64,000 nucleotides of DNA from assembly GCF_001894885.1 (NCBI RefSeq), contig NZ_BCXB01000006.1, forward strand, positions 124,001-188,000, written 5' to 3'. The notes beneath the pieces were generated by a model. That model did not search any database. It was not told the origin of the DNA and saw nothing but the letters and a program-made list of their open reading frames with translations. Position numbers and translations under genes: made by a program. Source of the stretch: Rhodococcus marinonascens NBRC 14363 (GTDB lineage: Bacteria; Actinomycetota; Actinomycetes; Mycobacteriales; Mycobacteriaceae). Position 1 is the first letter of the stretch; every line of letters begins with the position of its first letter. Shown here one piece after another: positions 43,241 through 52,481 of this stretch.

Positions 43241-44110
43241 TTGTGCCGATTGTTCGGGCTGTCCGCCTCCCCGCACCGCGTCCGTGCGTCCTTCTGGCTA
43301 CTGGACGCACCGGACAGCCTTGTGCAGCAAAGTCGGCGCGAACCGGACGGAACGGGACTCGGAACGTACGCCGCGGACGGAACTCCAGTGGTGGAGAAGC
43401 AGCCGCTCGCCGCGTATGGGGACAAGCAGTTTGCGGAGGAGGCGAAACACCGGTACTCGACGACGTTCGTCGCCCACATCCGGTTTGCTACGACAGGTGA
43501 ACTTCTTCCGCAGAACACGCATCCCTTCGCTCAACGCGGTCGCCTCTTCGCCCACAACGGCGTAGTCGAAGACCTACCCCGACTCGAGGCCGAACTGGGG
43601 TCCGACCTCGGCCTCGTCCACGGCGACACCGACTCCGAACGTATCTTCGCTCTCATTACCCGGCACATCGACAGAAACAGCGGCGATGTGACGGCAGGTA
43701 TCGCCACGGCGGTCCGATGGCTGGCCGACAACATTCCGATCTACGCCCTCAACTTCCTTCTGACCACCCCTGGCGAACTGTGGGCGCTGCGCTACCCGGA
43801 CACCCACGACCTACTGGTTCTCGAGCGTCCCGCCGGCGGTCCGAGCGGCGGCCGTCACCTTCAGCACGCGAGCGAGGCAGGCAGGATTCGCACGCGGTCC
43901 GAACACCTCGCCGAGCACCCGGCGGTCGTTGTCGCAAGTGAGCAGATGGACGAGGACCCCAGCTGGACGCCGTTGCGGTCGGGCGAACTCCTACACGTCG
44001 ATCGCGAACTCGGTACGCGCCGAGAGGTGATACTCGCTCGTCCGCCGCGCTACCCGATCTGCCTCGACGATCTCAACGAACGGGCGGCGGCTGCGCAGAC
44101 GGAAAAGTAG
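43241..44110 (+). CDS. Class II glutamine amidotransferase, TTG start
   Basis: A 289-residue Ntn-hydrolase. The start is set by function: class II amidotransferases need Cys as the first residue after Met removal. TTG at 43241 followed by TGC gives MCRLFGLSASPHRVRA, the canonical N-terminus, and there is no ATG or GTG at that point. Other motifs are RREPDGTGLGTYAADG, FVAHIRFATTGE, NTHPF, FAHNGVV and HGDTDSERIFALI. Members of this YafJ/EgtC-like group hydrolyse amides of unknown or ergothioneine-type substrates. No egt genes are adjacent, so EgtC is not claimed. Confidence 0.9.
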   Translation: MCRLFGLSASPHRVRASFWLLDAPDSLVQQSRREPDGTGLGTYAADGTPVVEKQPLAAYGDKQFAEEAKHRYSTTFVAHIRFATTGELLPQNTHPFAQRGRLFAHNGVVEDLPRLEAELGSDLGLVHGDTDSERIFALITRHIDRNSGDVTAGIATAVRWLADNIPIYALNFLLTTPGELWALRYPDTHDLLVLERPAGGPSGGRHLQHASEAGRIRTRSEHLAEHPAVVVASEQMDEDPSWTPLRSGELLHVDRELGTRREVILARPPRYPICLDDLNERAAAAQTEK

Positions 44111-44183
44111 GGCTTCCTCAGGCAGCCGCAGCGGCGCAATGACGTCTAATCGGTACGCGGCAGTATCTGTCTGCGTCCAACCC

Positions 44184-44498
44184 CTAGCGGGTCGCCCTTT
44201 GCTGTTGCTGTTGCTGGTTCTGGATCTTGGAAGGACCGTTGTTCGCGCCACCGGTCCTGCCGAAGGTCCACTCACCATCCTCGCCGCAGACCAGGACACC
44301 GATGCGGTCACCAGGATTCGCGTACCCGACAACGGTGGTGGTGCCGTCCTCATCATCTTCCACGATGGGACAGCCCTTGCCTGGGCCGGTGTTCGGGTCG
44401 ACGGGCACCGCGTTGGCGACAGGCATTGCACCGAGCACACCGAGGATCGGCACGGTGGCGAACGCGACTGCGACGAGGGTACGACGAATGTGGATCAT
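44184..44498 (-). CDS. Small secreted protein with a poly-Gln tail
   Basis: A 104-residue protein. The signal peptide RRTLVAVAFATVPILGVLGA runs to the cleavage site VANA-VPVDP. The mature part has TGPGKGCPIVEDDEDGTTTV, VLVCGEDGEWTFGRTGG with one Cys pair, and a C-terminal QNQQQQQQRATR. The start ATG at 44498 has AGGAG at good spacing. Function unknown. The Gln run is encoded by CAG/CAA repeats and may vary in length. Confidence 0.7.
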   Translation of the reverse strand: MIHIRRTLVAVAFATVPILGVLGAMPVANAVPVDPNTGPGKGCPIVEDDEDGTTTVVGYANPGDRIGVLVCGEDGEWTFGRTGGANNGPSKIQNQQQQQQRATR

Positions 44499-44789
44499 TT
44501 GATCTCCTGAGATTCGGGTGAAAGGGAACGCCGACAACTTTCGTCGGTTTCCCACCCGCAGTGAAGCCACCCCAGGGCTGAGCTTGCGACACCCCGCCTC
44601 GAGCTCGCTCCCTGTCACCGCCGAAGGCCACACCGGTGCGGTCCGGCTGAACGACTGTGGTATTCGGCGACCGGGAGCCGGATCGGGGCAGTGTCGCTGA
44701 GTGGCAATTCGCCGCCAAAACCCGCGTCGGCGTGCCATCGTGTATCGATCCCAAGTGCGCCCTAGTGCGCGAGGACGAAAGGTCGGCCA

Positions 44790-46451
44790 ATGACTGTCCC
44801 CACAGATCCACAGCTATACCTCAATCACGTGATGTCCCGCCTCACTGGACCCGGCGGACGGTTCGAAATCGTCGAGGAGTCGGTGCTCGGCGCCCGGATG
44901 CCGGTAATGAAGAACCGGGGACGTTCGGTGGGTGAACTCCTCACCGCTTCGCTCCAGTGGGGTGAGCAGGACTACCTCGTGACGACGGACCGCCGGTTAT
45001 CCTACACGGAACATGCAGCCGCGGTCGCCGCGTTGGCCACGGCCTTGCGCGACGACTACGGAGTCCGCAAGGGCGATCGTGTCGCGATTCTCGCCGCGAA
45101 CACACCCGAATGGGTTATCACATTCTGGGCCACTCAAGTACTGGGCGCCATCAGTGTCGGATTGAACGCCTGGTGGGTGCCGCGAGAGGTCGAGTACGGG
45201 TTGGGACACAGCCGCCCCACGGTGGTGATCGCGGATGCAGACGGTGCCAAATCTCTCGCCGCCGTCGGCACCGACATCCCGGTCCTCACGATGGATTCAG
45301 ACCTGCCCCAAATCTTCGCCCGGTACGCGGAGGCCTCGATCCCGCACGCGGAGGTCGACGAGGACGATCCCGCCGCGATCCTCTATACGAGCGGCACGAG
45401 TGGCAGGCCCAAGGGCGCGCTGCACTCGCAACGAAACATCCTGGCCGTCGTCGACTACCACCGTTTCGGCGACGCAATAGCCGGCGAATTCAGCGGACGA
45501 CCCGTCGACCCGGCGGCACCGAGTCCACTGCGCTACCTCTTGACGTCCCCGCTCTTCCACATCGCGAGCCTGCACAATCTGGTGATTCCACGATTGGCGA
45601 CCGGCGGCGCCGTCGTCATGCACCAGGGCGGATTCGATGTCGACGCCGTACTCGGCCTCGTCGAGCGGGAGCATGTCACCAACTGGGGTGCCGTCCCCAC
45701 AATGGCCTCACGTCTCATCGAGCACGCGAACCTCGACAAATACGACCTGTCGTCGCTCACGTCGTTCTCGCTCGCATCCGCGCCGTCGTCCGCAGCATTC
45801 AAGGAACGGCTACGCGTGAAGGCGCCCTTCGCCCGCAACGCACTTGTGGACAGCTACGGACTCACCGAATGCTGCACCGCGATCACCGTTGCGACCGCTC
45901 CGGAACTCGAGCAAGACCCGGACACACTGGGCCGGCCGATCATCACCGCCAGCATGGAAATCCGAGACCCGTTCGGAGAGTGGCTCCCGGACGGCGTCGA
46001 GGGCGAGGTCTGCGTGCGTAGCCCGTTCGTGATGCTCGGCTATTGGGAAGATGATGCGGCGACCGCCGCGGCGATCACTCCCGGACGGTGGTTGCGGACC
46101 GGCGACTACGGCGTCGTCGAGAACGGTCGCCTGCGCCTGATCGGACGTAGGTCGGATCTGATCCTGCGCGGCGGTGAGAACGTCTACCCCACCGAGGTGG
46201 AGCAATGTCTCGACGAGCACCCCGGCGTGCTCGAGTGTGCCGTGATCGGGACGCCACACGAGGACCTGGGGCAGGAAGTATCCGCAGTGGTGGTGCTGCG
46301 AGCCGGTGCTACGACCACGGAAGCGGAACTGCGCGAGCATGCCGCCGAGCGTCTGTCTTATTTCAAGGTGCCATCGCGGTGGCGGATCACCACCGACCCG
46401 CTTCCTCGCAACGCCACCGGAAAGATGATCCGACGAGAAATCACGGTCTGA
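44790..46451 (+). CDS. Acyl-CoA synthetase (AMP-binding ligase)
   Basis: A 553-residue class I adenylate-forming enzyme. The P-loop-like motif [17 protein letters not shown] (A3), [17 protein letters not shown] (A5), [20 protein letters not shown] (A7/A8) and the catalytic Lys in [13 protein letters not shown] (A10) are all in place. It activates a carboxylic acid to acyl-AMP and acyl-CoA; the chain length is unknown. ATG 44790 follows CGAGGACGAAAGG. It stands alone and is followed by a strong hairpin. Confidence 0.95.
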   Translation: MTVPTDPQLYLNHVMSRLTGPGGRFEIVEESVLGARMPVMKNRGRSVGELLTASLQWGEQDYLVTTDRRLSYTEHAAAVAALATALRDDYGVRKGDRVAILAANTPEWVITFWATQVLGAISVGLNAWWVPREVEYGLGHSRPTVVIADADGAKSLAAVGTDIPVLTMDSDLPQIFARYAEASIPHAEVDEDDPAAILYTSGTSGRPKGALHSQRNILAVVDYHRFGDAIAGEFSGRPVDPAAPSPLRYLLTSPLFHIASLHNLVIPRLATGGAVVMHQGGFDVDAVLGLVEREHVTNWGAVPTMASRLIEHANLDKYDLSSLTSFSLASAPSSAAFKERLRVKAPFARNALVDSYGLTECCTAITVATAPELEQDPDTLGRPIITASMEIRDPFGEWLPDGVEGEVCVRSPFVMLGYWEDDAATAAAITPGRWLRTGDYGVVENGRLRLIGRRSDLILRGGENVYPTEVEQCLDEHPGVLECAVIGTPHEDLGQEVSAVVVLRAGATTTEAELREHAAERLSYFKVPSRWRITTDPLPRNATGKMIRREITV

Positions 46452-46494
46452 ACCCGGGGGGCGCACCCGAACCCACTCGGGTCGATACAAAGCG

Positions 46495-46531
46495 CGGGCG
46501 CCTTCACACATCCTGTGTGAAGGCGCCCGCG
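46495..46531. terminator. Strong bidirectional hairpin after the acyl-CoA synthetase
   Basis: GCGGGCGCCTTCACACA pairs exactly with TGTGTGAAGGCGCCCGC around TCC, a perfect 17-bp stem. It lies between the convergent acyl-CoA synthetase and secreted protein genes. Confidence 0.9.
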
Positions 46532-46558
46532 CCGGTCAACCTTGGTCGTTGCCCGGGA

Positions 46559-47326
46559 TCAGCTCTGGCTCTCGATCACCTTGACGATGACGTCGCCGAC
46601 GAAGTCAGCCGGATCGTCGAGAATGACCGATCCGGTGTCGCCGTCCAGGCCGAGAGTCGCCGAACCGGACTGCATCACCTCAGCGGCACTCCGTCGACCG
46701 ACCTCCACCCACACATCTGAGACGGTTACCTGCGACTCCGGATTGTCGTCGTCGCTCACGTCGAGGTCGAGGTCGACGGTGGCCTTGCTCTCGAAGAGGT
46801 CCCCCGCGGAGGCGTCCTCCGGTACCAGGTACGTGGCCTCGTAGGTCACGCCCTCACCGTTGCTCGTGAGCGGCCAACCGTCACTCGGCAGTTCCAGGGC
46901 GTTGGCGTCGGCATCCGTGAACGGCATGACATCTTCATCCCATTCCTGGCTGCCACCTTCAAGGGGCGCCGACCTCACCCGTGCGGTGCCGTCGACGTAA
47001 CGGAAGCCCTCGGGAAATTTCTCGGTGATCTGCCGGACGGTGGCCGGCTCGCCCGTCGTCTTGATCTGAGTTCGGTAGGTGACCTCCTCCCCCGCCTTTA
47101 TTTCCCCGGTGCCCACAACGTTCCTGGTGATCTTGATGTCGCCAGCCGTGACGGTGTTCGCGGAGGGATGCTCAGAATCCTCTGTCGCCGCGGCTCCTGC
47201 TGACCCGGTTCCTGCTGACCCGGTTTCTTCTGCCGCCGCGGCTCCTGCCCCCCAGAGTCCGCCGGCAAGCACCATCGCACCCGCCGCGACACCCGCCAGC
47301 GAGCTCTTCCATAACTTTCGAGACAT
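46559..47326 (-). CDS. Secreted beta-rich protein, related in plan to the 41.2 kb secreted protein
   Basis: A 255-residue protein. The signal peptide runs through SLAGVAAGAMVLAGGLWGAG to AAAA-EE, followed by a Gly/Ser/Ala-rich linker with GSAGTGSAG repeats. The mature domain is beta-rich: GDIKITRNVVGTGEIKAGEEV, YRTQIKTTGEPATVRQITEKF and FPEGFRYVDGTARV, reminiscent of DUF11-type or isopeptide Ig-like repeats. No LPXTG anchor and no Cys are seen. The function is unknown; an adhesin-like or envelope role is inferred only. Confidence 0.75.
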   Translation of the reverse strand: MSRKLWKSSLAGVAAGAMVLAGGLWGAGAAAAEETGSAGTGSAGAAATEDSEHPSANTVTAGDIKITRNVVGTGEIKAGEEVTYRTQIKTTGEPATVRQITEKFPEGFRYVDGTARVRSAPLEGGSQEWDEDVMPFTDADANALELPSDGWPLTSNGEGVTYEATYLVPEDASAGDLFESKATVDLDLDVSDDDNPESQVTVSDVWVEVGRRSAAEVMQSGSATLGLDGDTGSVILDDPADFVGDVIVKVIESQS

Positions 47327-47698
47327 GCACGCTCCATTCAGCGATGAAATCGACCAGCCTTAGCGGTGATCAAGGCAAGAGCGTAACCTGTCTTCTTCTC
47401 TTACGGGCAATTTATTTCTTGGCTGTCAAACCCACACCTACCGAGCAGTAGGCCACAACTGGCTCGGGAACGATGCCAAGTATGAGATTCACCTCACACA
47501 TGTCGAAGTACCGACCTCCGGAGTGAGTTGTTCTCAGCGGTGTGACGGGCTGACAAGCAGAAGGTCGCACTCCTTGCGTGGGGTGCGCGTTCCTAGTCGC
47601 GTCTAGCGGGATTTGCCGGAAGGCTCGGTCGATCTGTTCTGCGTCCGGTACCGAAGCGACGTTCTCAGTGTCGTGGACTGAAATCATCGCGGCGGAGG
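47327..47698. other. Intergenic stretch with no convincing gene
   Basis: The AT-rich part near 47380-47420 is a likely promoter zone for the secreted protein to its left. A 29-codon frame (47412-47501, minus; starts MCEVNLILGIVPEPVVAYC) has GGAGG 12 bases upstream but no other support. Nothing else stands out. Confidence 0.35.
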
Positions 47699-48391
47699 TT
47701 ACGGCTGGCCGAGCAGACCGCCCGTGGCCCGAGCCAGTACGTTGAACACGGCGTCCCGAGGCGCTGCACGCAACGCCCCATTCCCGGCGATCCACAGCGT
47801 CCCGTCGTCTTGGGCCGCGCCGTAGGGATCGTCGGTGCTGAGCGGCAGCACAGTCACCGGGTCAAGGGTGTCGCCGTCGAGCAAGACGAACAGCCAGCGG
47901 CGGTCGTCAGGCGACGACGGATCATCCGGTCCGTCCACCGGCCACCCGCCGCCCTTTCCGTCGGATGGGTTTGCCACCAGCCACAGACGGTCGCCGACCT
48001 GCCCACAACGCAGTTCCGGCTGGGGTAGCGGCCGAACCGGCGTGATGGTCAGGTCTCCTTGTACGGCATAAAGTCCCTCCTTCGTGGCCAGTCGCAACGG
48101 GTCCGAGGAGATGAAGACCGGATACGCGTGCCGTTCCTGGATTGTGAAAACGGGGCCGGCCACTACCTTTCCGTCGTCGGTGATCGTGGCGAGTCGGAAT
48201 CTGCGTGGCGCATCCCTAGGGCGCGGAACATTCAGGAGCACGCAGAACCCGTCCGCGGCCGCGGTGACGGACTGGACGATTCCCTCGGGTAGCGCGACGG
48301 GCAGCGGATCGGCGCCGGACCGCACGATTCGCGCAGGCTTCTCCGGCAGCACGATGGGTACCGGTTCCGCAGCAGTCGGCACGAGCGTCAA
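47699..48391 (-). CDS. Hypothetical beta-propeller-like protein
   Basis: A 230-residue, beta-rich protein without a clear signal peptide. It has repeated short blocks of the type DGFCVLLNVP, GDRLWLVANPSDG, DRRWLFVLLDGDTLDPVTVLPL and DGTLWIAGNGALRA, spaced as in WD/YVTN-type blades. This suggests a small or partial beta-propeller. No family name can be given. It is on the minus strand and isolated. The start at 48391 is uncertain, since a TTG or GTG further upstream is possible. Confidence 0.6.
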   Translation of the reverse strand: MTLVPTAAEPVPIVLPEKPARIVRSGADPLPVALPEGIVQSVTAAADGFCVLLNVPRPRDAPRRFRLATITDDGKVVAGPVFTIQERHAYPVFISSDPLRLATKEGLYAVQGDLTITPVRPLPQPELRCGQVGDRLWLVANPSDGKGGGWPVDGPDDPSSPDDRRWLFVLLDGDTLDPVTVLPLSTDDPYGAAQDDGTLWIAGNGALRAAPRDAVFNVLARATGGLLGQP

Positions 48392-48610
48392 GCCAGGCCA
48401 GGCACGACCACGGTGAGCATTCGCTTGACCATGTCGGCCAGCCTAGATGTCGTCCACACTTGCCTCGGGCTTTTGCAGGAAGTCTGCGAGCAGCCGTGCC
48501 GGAATTGAATAATGGCACCCTGACCTGGGATAATTTCAACTTGCGGCAGTTGAATCAACGCCGGCTCGAGAAGCCCCCGCGCAGTTGCGGGCGCACCCGG
48601 AGGCCTCCCG

Positions 48611-48715
48611 GTGCGCAGTTGCGGCTCACCGACCAGGACGGACTCCGGCTGACCGCGTTCGTCACCAACACTGCCCGCGGCCAGTTCCCGGATCTCGCGT
48701 TGCTGCATCGCCCAC
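48611..48715 (+). pseudogene. IS1380-type transposase fragment
   Basis: The frame reads AQLRLTDQDGLRLTAFVTNT then ARGQFPDLALLHR, which strongly resembles the internal block of actinobacterial IS1380-family transposases (GLRLTxFATNTxxGQLxDLELRHR). About 35 codons survive, with no start, DDE residues or terminal repeats visible. The flanks 48392-48610 and 48716-48872 hold nothing else I can support. Confidence 0.6.
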
Positions 48716-48872
48716 CATGCCCGGCTCTCCTACAGTGGTCGATGACAGTCGATGGATTCACCACTGGGAAGTCCGCCCGCTTACCGATGGATCCGGGTTC
48801 GAGGTGCAATACTCACGCCGTGGGTCCTGCCTCGTGTCAAATGGGAAACCAGACGTCCGGAGGAATACACCA

Positions 48873-49337
48873 ATGAAGAGCATCATCGCCCGAACCATGG
48901 GAGTTGCAGCAGCCGCCACAGGCCTGACTCTCCTTTCCGCGCCTACCGCATACGCGGATCCCGATGACCTCACTGTCGACATCTCGGGGACAGCAGGGCA
49001 GGTGGTCATGGCGGCTCAGTTCGATGCCGTCGGTGCCGTGATCTGCATTATGTGGGTCACACCCGTCGACGCGGCCGTTCCCGTCGCCGTCGTCGGCCCG
49101 GACGTCGTGCTGGAGGGAGAAGAGGTCGAGCTGCGCGCCAGGGTTGATCCCGGCCAGTACACAGTGCGGTGGGGGTGCATTGGGGGACCATTGGGGGTGC
49201 TGTCAGACGAGCAGTGGGGAACCACCCCACCTCTGAGTTCGGGCACAGTTGAGCAGACCACCGTTACCGTCACGGAGGGACCGGGAACCGGATCCTTGGG
49301 ATCCTTGGGATCCTTGGGCAATCTATATGGAAGCTGA
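48873..49337 (+). CDS. Secreted protein with a Gly-Ser-Leu repeat tail
   Basis: A 154-residue protein. The signal peptide MGVAAAATGLTLLSAPTAYA is cleaved at AYA-DPDD. The mature beta-rich domain has VDISGTAGQVVMAAQFDAVG, two Cys (VICIMW, RWGCIGG) and VEQTTVTVTEGPG. The tail GSLGSLGSLGNLYGS is encoded by 9-bp GGATCCTTG repeats (about 49285-49315). ATG 48873 follows CGGAGGAA. The family is not recognised. It precedes the AT-richer multicopper oxidase region by 400 bp. Confidence 0.7.
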   Translation: MKSIIARTMGVAAAATGLTLLSAPTAYADPDDLTVDISGTAGQVVMAAQFDAVGAVICIMWVTPVDAAVPVAVVGPDVVLEGEEVELRARVDPGQYTVRWGCIGGPLGVLSDEQWGTTPPLSSGTVEQTTVTVTEGPGTGSLGSLGSLGNLYGS

Positions 49338-49366
49338 CAAAGACTCCTCGGGTCGTCCGCTCCCCC

Positions 49367-49390
49367 AGTCGAGTCGAGTCGAGTCGAGTC
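49367..49390. repeat. GAGTC pentanucleotide microsatellite
   Basis: AGTC is followed by four GAGTC units in tandem, just behind the secreted-protein gene, with a variant GGGT unit at the end. It is a simple sequence repeat prone to slippage. It lies near the apparent left border of the AT-richer island. Confidence 0.8.
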
Positions 49391-49745
49391 GGGTAGGCAA
49401 AATGCCCCCCGCGTTTCCCATCCACGCTCACTGGAGGGGCGACCCACGCTGCGTCATTCTCGCCGAATATTGAATCGGCTCAGCTGAGAACTCGCTGATA
49501 ATTCGGTGCGGGCCCGAGTAGTGCGCGCTGCGTGCATCAACGCCCACGACTCCGCCCAGATCTGCCAGGTCAAGGCTGGCGCACACCCCTGCCCGCACCA
49601 CTACGGGACTGCGGGGCGGCGGTCGGCCCATGCTCAGAATCGCGCATACCTCGATTCACCGGCATCAATACTACAAGCGCTAGCCCCGACCACACCTACA
49701 CTCGGAAGTGACTCGCGCCCCTCACAGGTTCGGAGAAACCGCAAG

Positions 49746-51710
49746 ATGAAAAAGAGGCTGAAACTCGCACCCGCAAATCCGATGGTGGGACGACGGACAT
49801 TCTTGAAGGGGTCAGTCGCTACCGGGGCCCTCGTCGGTCTCGGCATCGCGGGATGCAGTACCTCGACCGACGAAGCTGGAAATGGTGGGAATGCAACGCC
49901 CGTAACGCTGTTGGATCCTGCAACCCAGGAGAAGTTCAGTAATCTACTTCCGATGCCGGCCAGAATTTATGCTGAAGCAGGCACTGCCCTGACGATACCC
50001 ATAAAGGAGACCCGGCAGTGGAACGGGTTGCGGGCGCCCGATGGCAGCGAGATGGTGACTACCGTTTACGGATTTGAACATCAAGGTCAAGTGACGTCAC
50101 CCGGACCTACCATTGTTGTCAGGTCAAATGAAAATTTTCAGGTCGAATGGCAGAATCAATTGCCCAATGATAAACCGTACATTCTGCCAATAGACTTGAC
50201 ATTACATACTCCCCACCTCCCCGACTCCACGGCAGAATTCATCGAGCAGAAACCCGTTGTCATCCACTTGCACGGGGGCCACACCGAGCCAGAAAGTGAC
50301 GGAAATCCAGAATCGTGGTACACGCAGGATTACCAAACGACCGGACCGGACTGGGACAAGCCCGAATACCTGTATGATAATACGCAGGAAGCTGCCGGAT
50401 TGTGGTATCACGATCATACGGTGGGTATGACGCGCCTCAACGTTTATTCGGGTCTGGCTGGAATGTATCTCATAAAGGACGCGAATGAAGACCGTCTAAT
50501 TGGCGGCTCGATCATCCCCGATGACGATCACATGATCGAAATCGTTATTCACGATGCACTATTCGACGACAGTGGCAACCTTTACTATCCTGGCCGCCAC
50601 GGTGAGCCTATAAACCCCATCATTGAGAAAGAGATTGCCGATAATTGGCCGGACCCGACGGTTCTCGATGAATTTTTCGGAACTCATATTCTGGTCAACG
50701 GTATGGCCTGGCCGAAAGTGGAACTTGAACCGAACAGGTACCGTCTGCGACTGCTCAACGGCTCCAGCTCTCGAAGTTATGTTCTCGAGTTCGACAACGG
50801 GCTGGATATCTTCCAGATCGGATCCGACGGTGGGTTTTTGAACTCTCCGGTTCGGCTCACCCAACTGGTGATCGCTCCGGCGGAACGGATGGATATAGTC
50901 GTCGACTTTACCAGTTGCGCCGGCCAGCAGATTGTTCTGAAGAACCTTGGCCCTGAATTGCCGTTCCGTGGGTATGTTGATCCGGATGACCTGGAGAATT
51001 CCATGAAACTGGTCTACAACGACGGTGGCGATCGAGTTATTACAGATGGCATGGGTGGTCGTGCCGCCATCGCCGATCCCGAATCAACAGGTTTGGTGAT
51101 GCGATTTGATATTGGCGAAGCAGTTACGCAATCGAACGTGCAGGCTGTCAACTTCAATCCCACGGTCTCGCTGCGTGAGCCGCTCCAACTGCTTCCCAGA
51201 GACAATCCGCAAACGGTCAGACAACTTGTGCTGTTCAATCTCCACGACGACATGGATAGAACCCTGGTGCTGATGGGCACGATGGAAGCGGGATCGTTAT
51301 TCTATATGGACGAAATTACCGAGATCGTCCCGCAGGACTCCACAGAGATTTGGGAAATCTACAACACTACCGGTTCTGCGCACCCTATGCATATTCATCA
51401 GGTGCAGTTCGAGGTGGTCAACCGTCAAGAATACGACGGTGATCTCGTCAATAGAACCCAGCAATTCATGGATGACCCGGATCGCACCTTCCAAGGCGCA
51501 ACTCTCGATTTTCACGGGTTGAAGGGCGACCCTGTCTCGCCTCAACCCAACGAGCAGGGCAGGAAGGATACTGCTCTGGCACTGGCCGGACAGGTCACCC
51601 GTTTTGTGGCCCATTTCGACCGGCCGGGGACTTTTGTCTGGCATTGCCACATCATCACTCATGAAGACTATGACATGATGCGCAAATTCCAAGTGACACC
51701 GAATTCGTGA
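49746..51710 (+). CDS. Tat-exported multicopper oxidase (CotA/bilirubin-oxidase type)
   Basis: A 654-residue protein. A twin-arginine signal (VGRRTFLKG, R16-R17) carries an added lipobox IAGC (Cys37). Copper ligands are all present: VVIHLHGGHTEP and LWYHDHTVG for the first pair, SAHPMHIHQ for the third and TFVWHCHIITHEDYDMM for the T1/T2/T3 set. This is the three-domain CotA/phenoxazinone-synthase-like family, which oxidises phenols, bilirubin or metals with O2. Codon use is visibly AT-richer than the neighbours (AATTTATGCTGAAG-type stretches), suggesting transfer. ATG 49746 follows CGGAGAAACC. Confidence 0.93.
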   Translation: MKKRLKLAPANPMVGRRTFLKGSVATGALVGLGIAGCSTSTDEAGNGGNATPVTLLDPATQEKFSNLLPMPARIYAEAGTALTIPIKETRQWNGLRAPDGSEMVTTVYGFEHQGQVTSPGPTIVVRSNENFQVEWQNQLPNDKPYILPIDLTLHTPHLPDSTAEFIEQKPVVIHLHGGHTEPESDGNPESWYTQDYQTTGPDWDKPEYLYDNTQEAAGLWYHDHTVGMTRLNVYSGLAGMYLIKDANEDRLIGGSIIPDDDHMIEIVIHDALFDDSGNLYYPGRHGEPINPIIEKEIADNWPDPTVLDEFFGTHILVNGMAWPKVELEPNRYRLRLLNGSSSRSYVLEFDNGLDIFQIGSDGGFLNSPVRLTQLVIAPAERMDIVVDFTSCAGQQIVLKNLGPELPFRGYVDPDDLENSMKLVYNDGGDRVITDGMGGRAAIADPESTGLVMRFDIGEAVTQSNVQAVNFNPTVSLREPLQLLPRDNPQTVRQLVLFNLHDDMDRTLVLMGTMEAGSLFYMDEITEIVPQDSTEIWEIYNTTGSAHPMHIHQVQFEVVNRQEYDGDLVNRTQQFMDDPDRTFQGATLDFHGLKGDPVSPQPNEQGRKDTALALAGQVTRFVAHFDRPGTFVWHCHIITHEDYDMMRKFQVTPNS

Positions 51711-52348
51711 TTTCCATGGAAAAAGGACTATCGCTGAAATTCTCCGATCGCCGCGCCGAGCCCGAGACACTCCCGGACATCAACGCGGAACTACTGAAGA
51801 TCGGCGTCGGTGTCTGGCGACTCGATCTGCGGAATCGAGACGCGGCTACACGCGCCCTCCTGGCGAAACCCATGCTCGACGAGGCAGAAATCGAACGCGT
51901 CAAAGAGCACTTCCTGCTCCCGATGGATCGGTTGCTACAGATCGTCTCGCAGGCCGGGCGCGCGCCGGAAGTTCCTGGGGGAGGTTCCCTCACTACGTTT
52001 GTCACCAATGAGGGCTACGGCTACCCCCAGCTACATCAAGTCCAGGAAGGTATCGACTACAGCAGGTTCGACAGATTCCACGTGAATACCGCACCAAGCG
52101 GCAAGGGCGTCGACGAGGTGTTTCAGTTGCTGGCCGGCGGTGAATTCGTCAATCGCCACAGACTCGACGACGGAGAAGTATTGACGCTGACGCTGCGTTG
52201 CCCCGATGAGGGGCAAGGATGGCTGGGAACCTACAGCGGAGTCCGCCCGCATATCGGAAACATCGGTTCGGCAACCGTGGGTTCGAAACTCCTGGTCCAG
52301 GCATTTGGTAGTCCACTGTGGGCATTGACTTATGTCGGGAGCGAATGA
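51707..52348 (+). CDS. Unknown protein coupled to the multicopper oxidase
   Basis: A protein of 213 residues, beginning with GTG in the oxidase stop codon (GTGA overlap); an ATG at 51716 is also possible. No signal peptide. The sequence is mixed alpha/beta, with NAELLKIGVGVWRLDLRNRD, a helical VKEHFLLPMDRLLQIVSQAG and a C-terminal GSKLLVQAFGSPLWALTYVG. Around residues 120-170 the pattern FHVNTAPSGKGVDEVFQLLA and DGEVLTLTLRCP could be a cupin-like barrel, but metal-binding His clusters are not obvious. It may help the oxidase mature or sense its substrate. Family unknown. Confidence 0.75.
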   Translation: MISMEKGLSLKFSDRRAEPETLPDINAELLKIGVGVWRLDLRNRDAATRALLAKPMLDEAEIERVKEHFLLPMDRLLQIVSQAGRAPEVPGGGSLTTFVTNEGYGYPQLHQVQEGIDYSRFDRFHVNTAPSGKGVDEVFQLLAGGEFVNRHRLDDGEVLTLTLRCPDEGQGWLGTYSGVRPHIGNIGSATVGSKLLVQAFGSPLWALTYVGSE

Positions 52349-52481
52349 GCCGGCGCTCCTAGCACCTGTCAGCATCCCCGGCCGATACCGAGCCGGGTGC
52401 TCACGCTTATCCGAATAGGTCAGCAACCCGCTGCCCGGGTCGTAGATTTCGTGCTGAAGACCACCCGAATGGCAGATCAGA

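Noticed and set aside
47412-47501. 29-codon frame starting MCEVNLILG
   Set aside because: A GGAGG lies too far upstream (12 bases), there is no composition signal, and nothing around it supports a gene.
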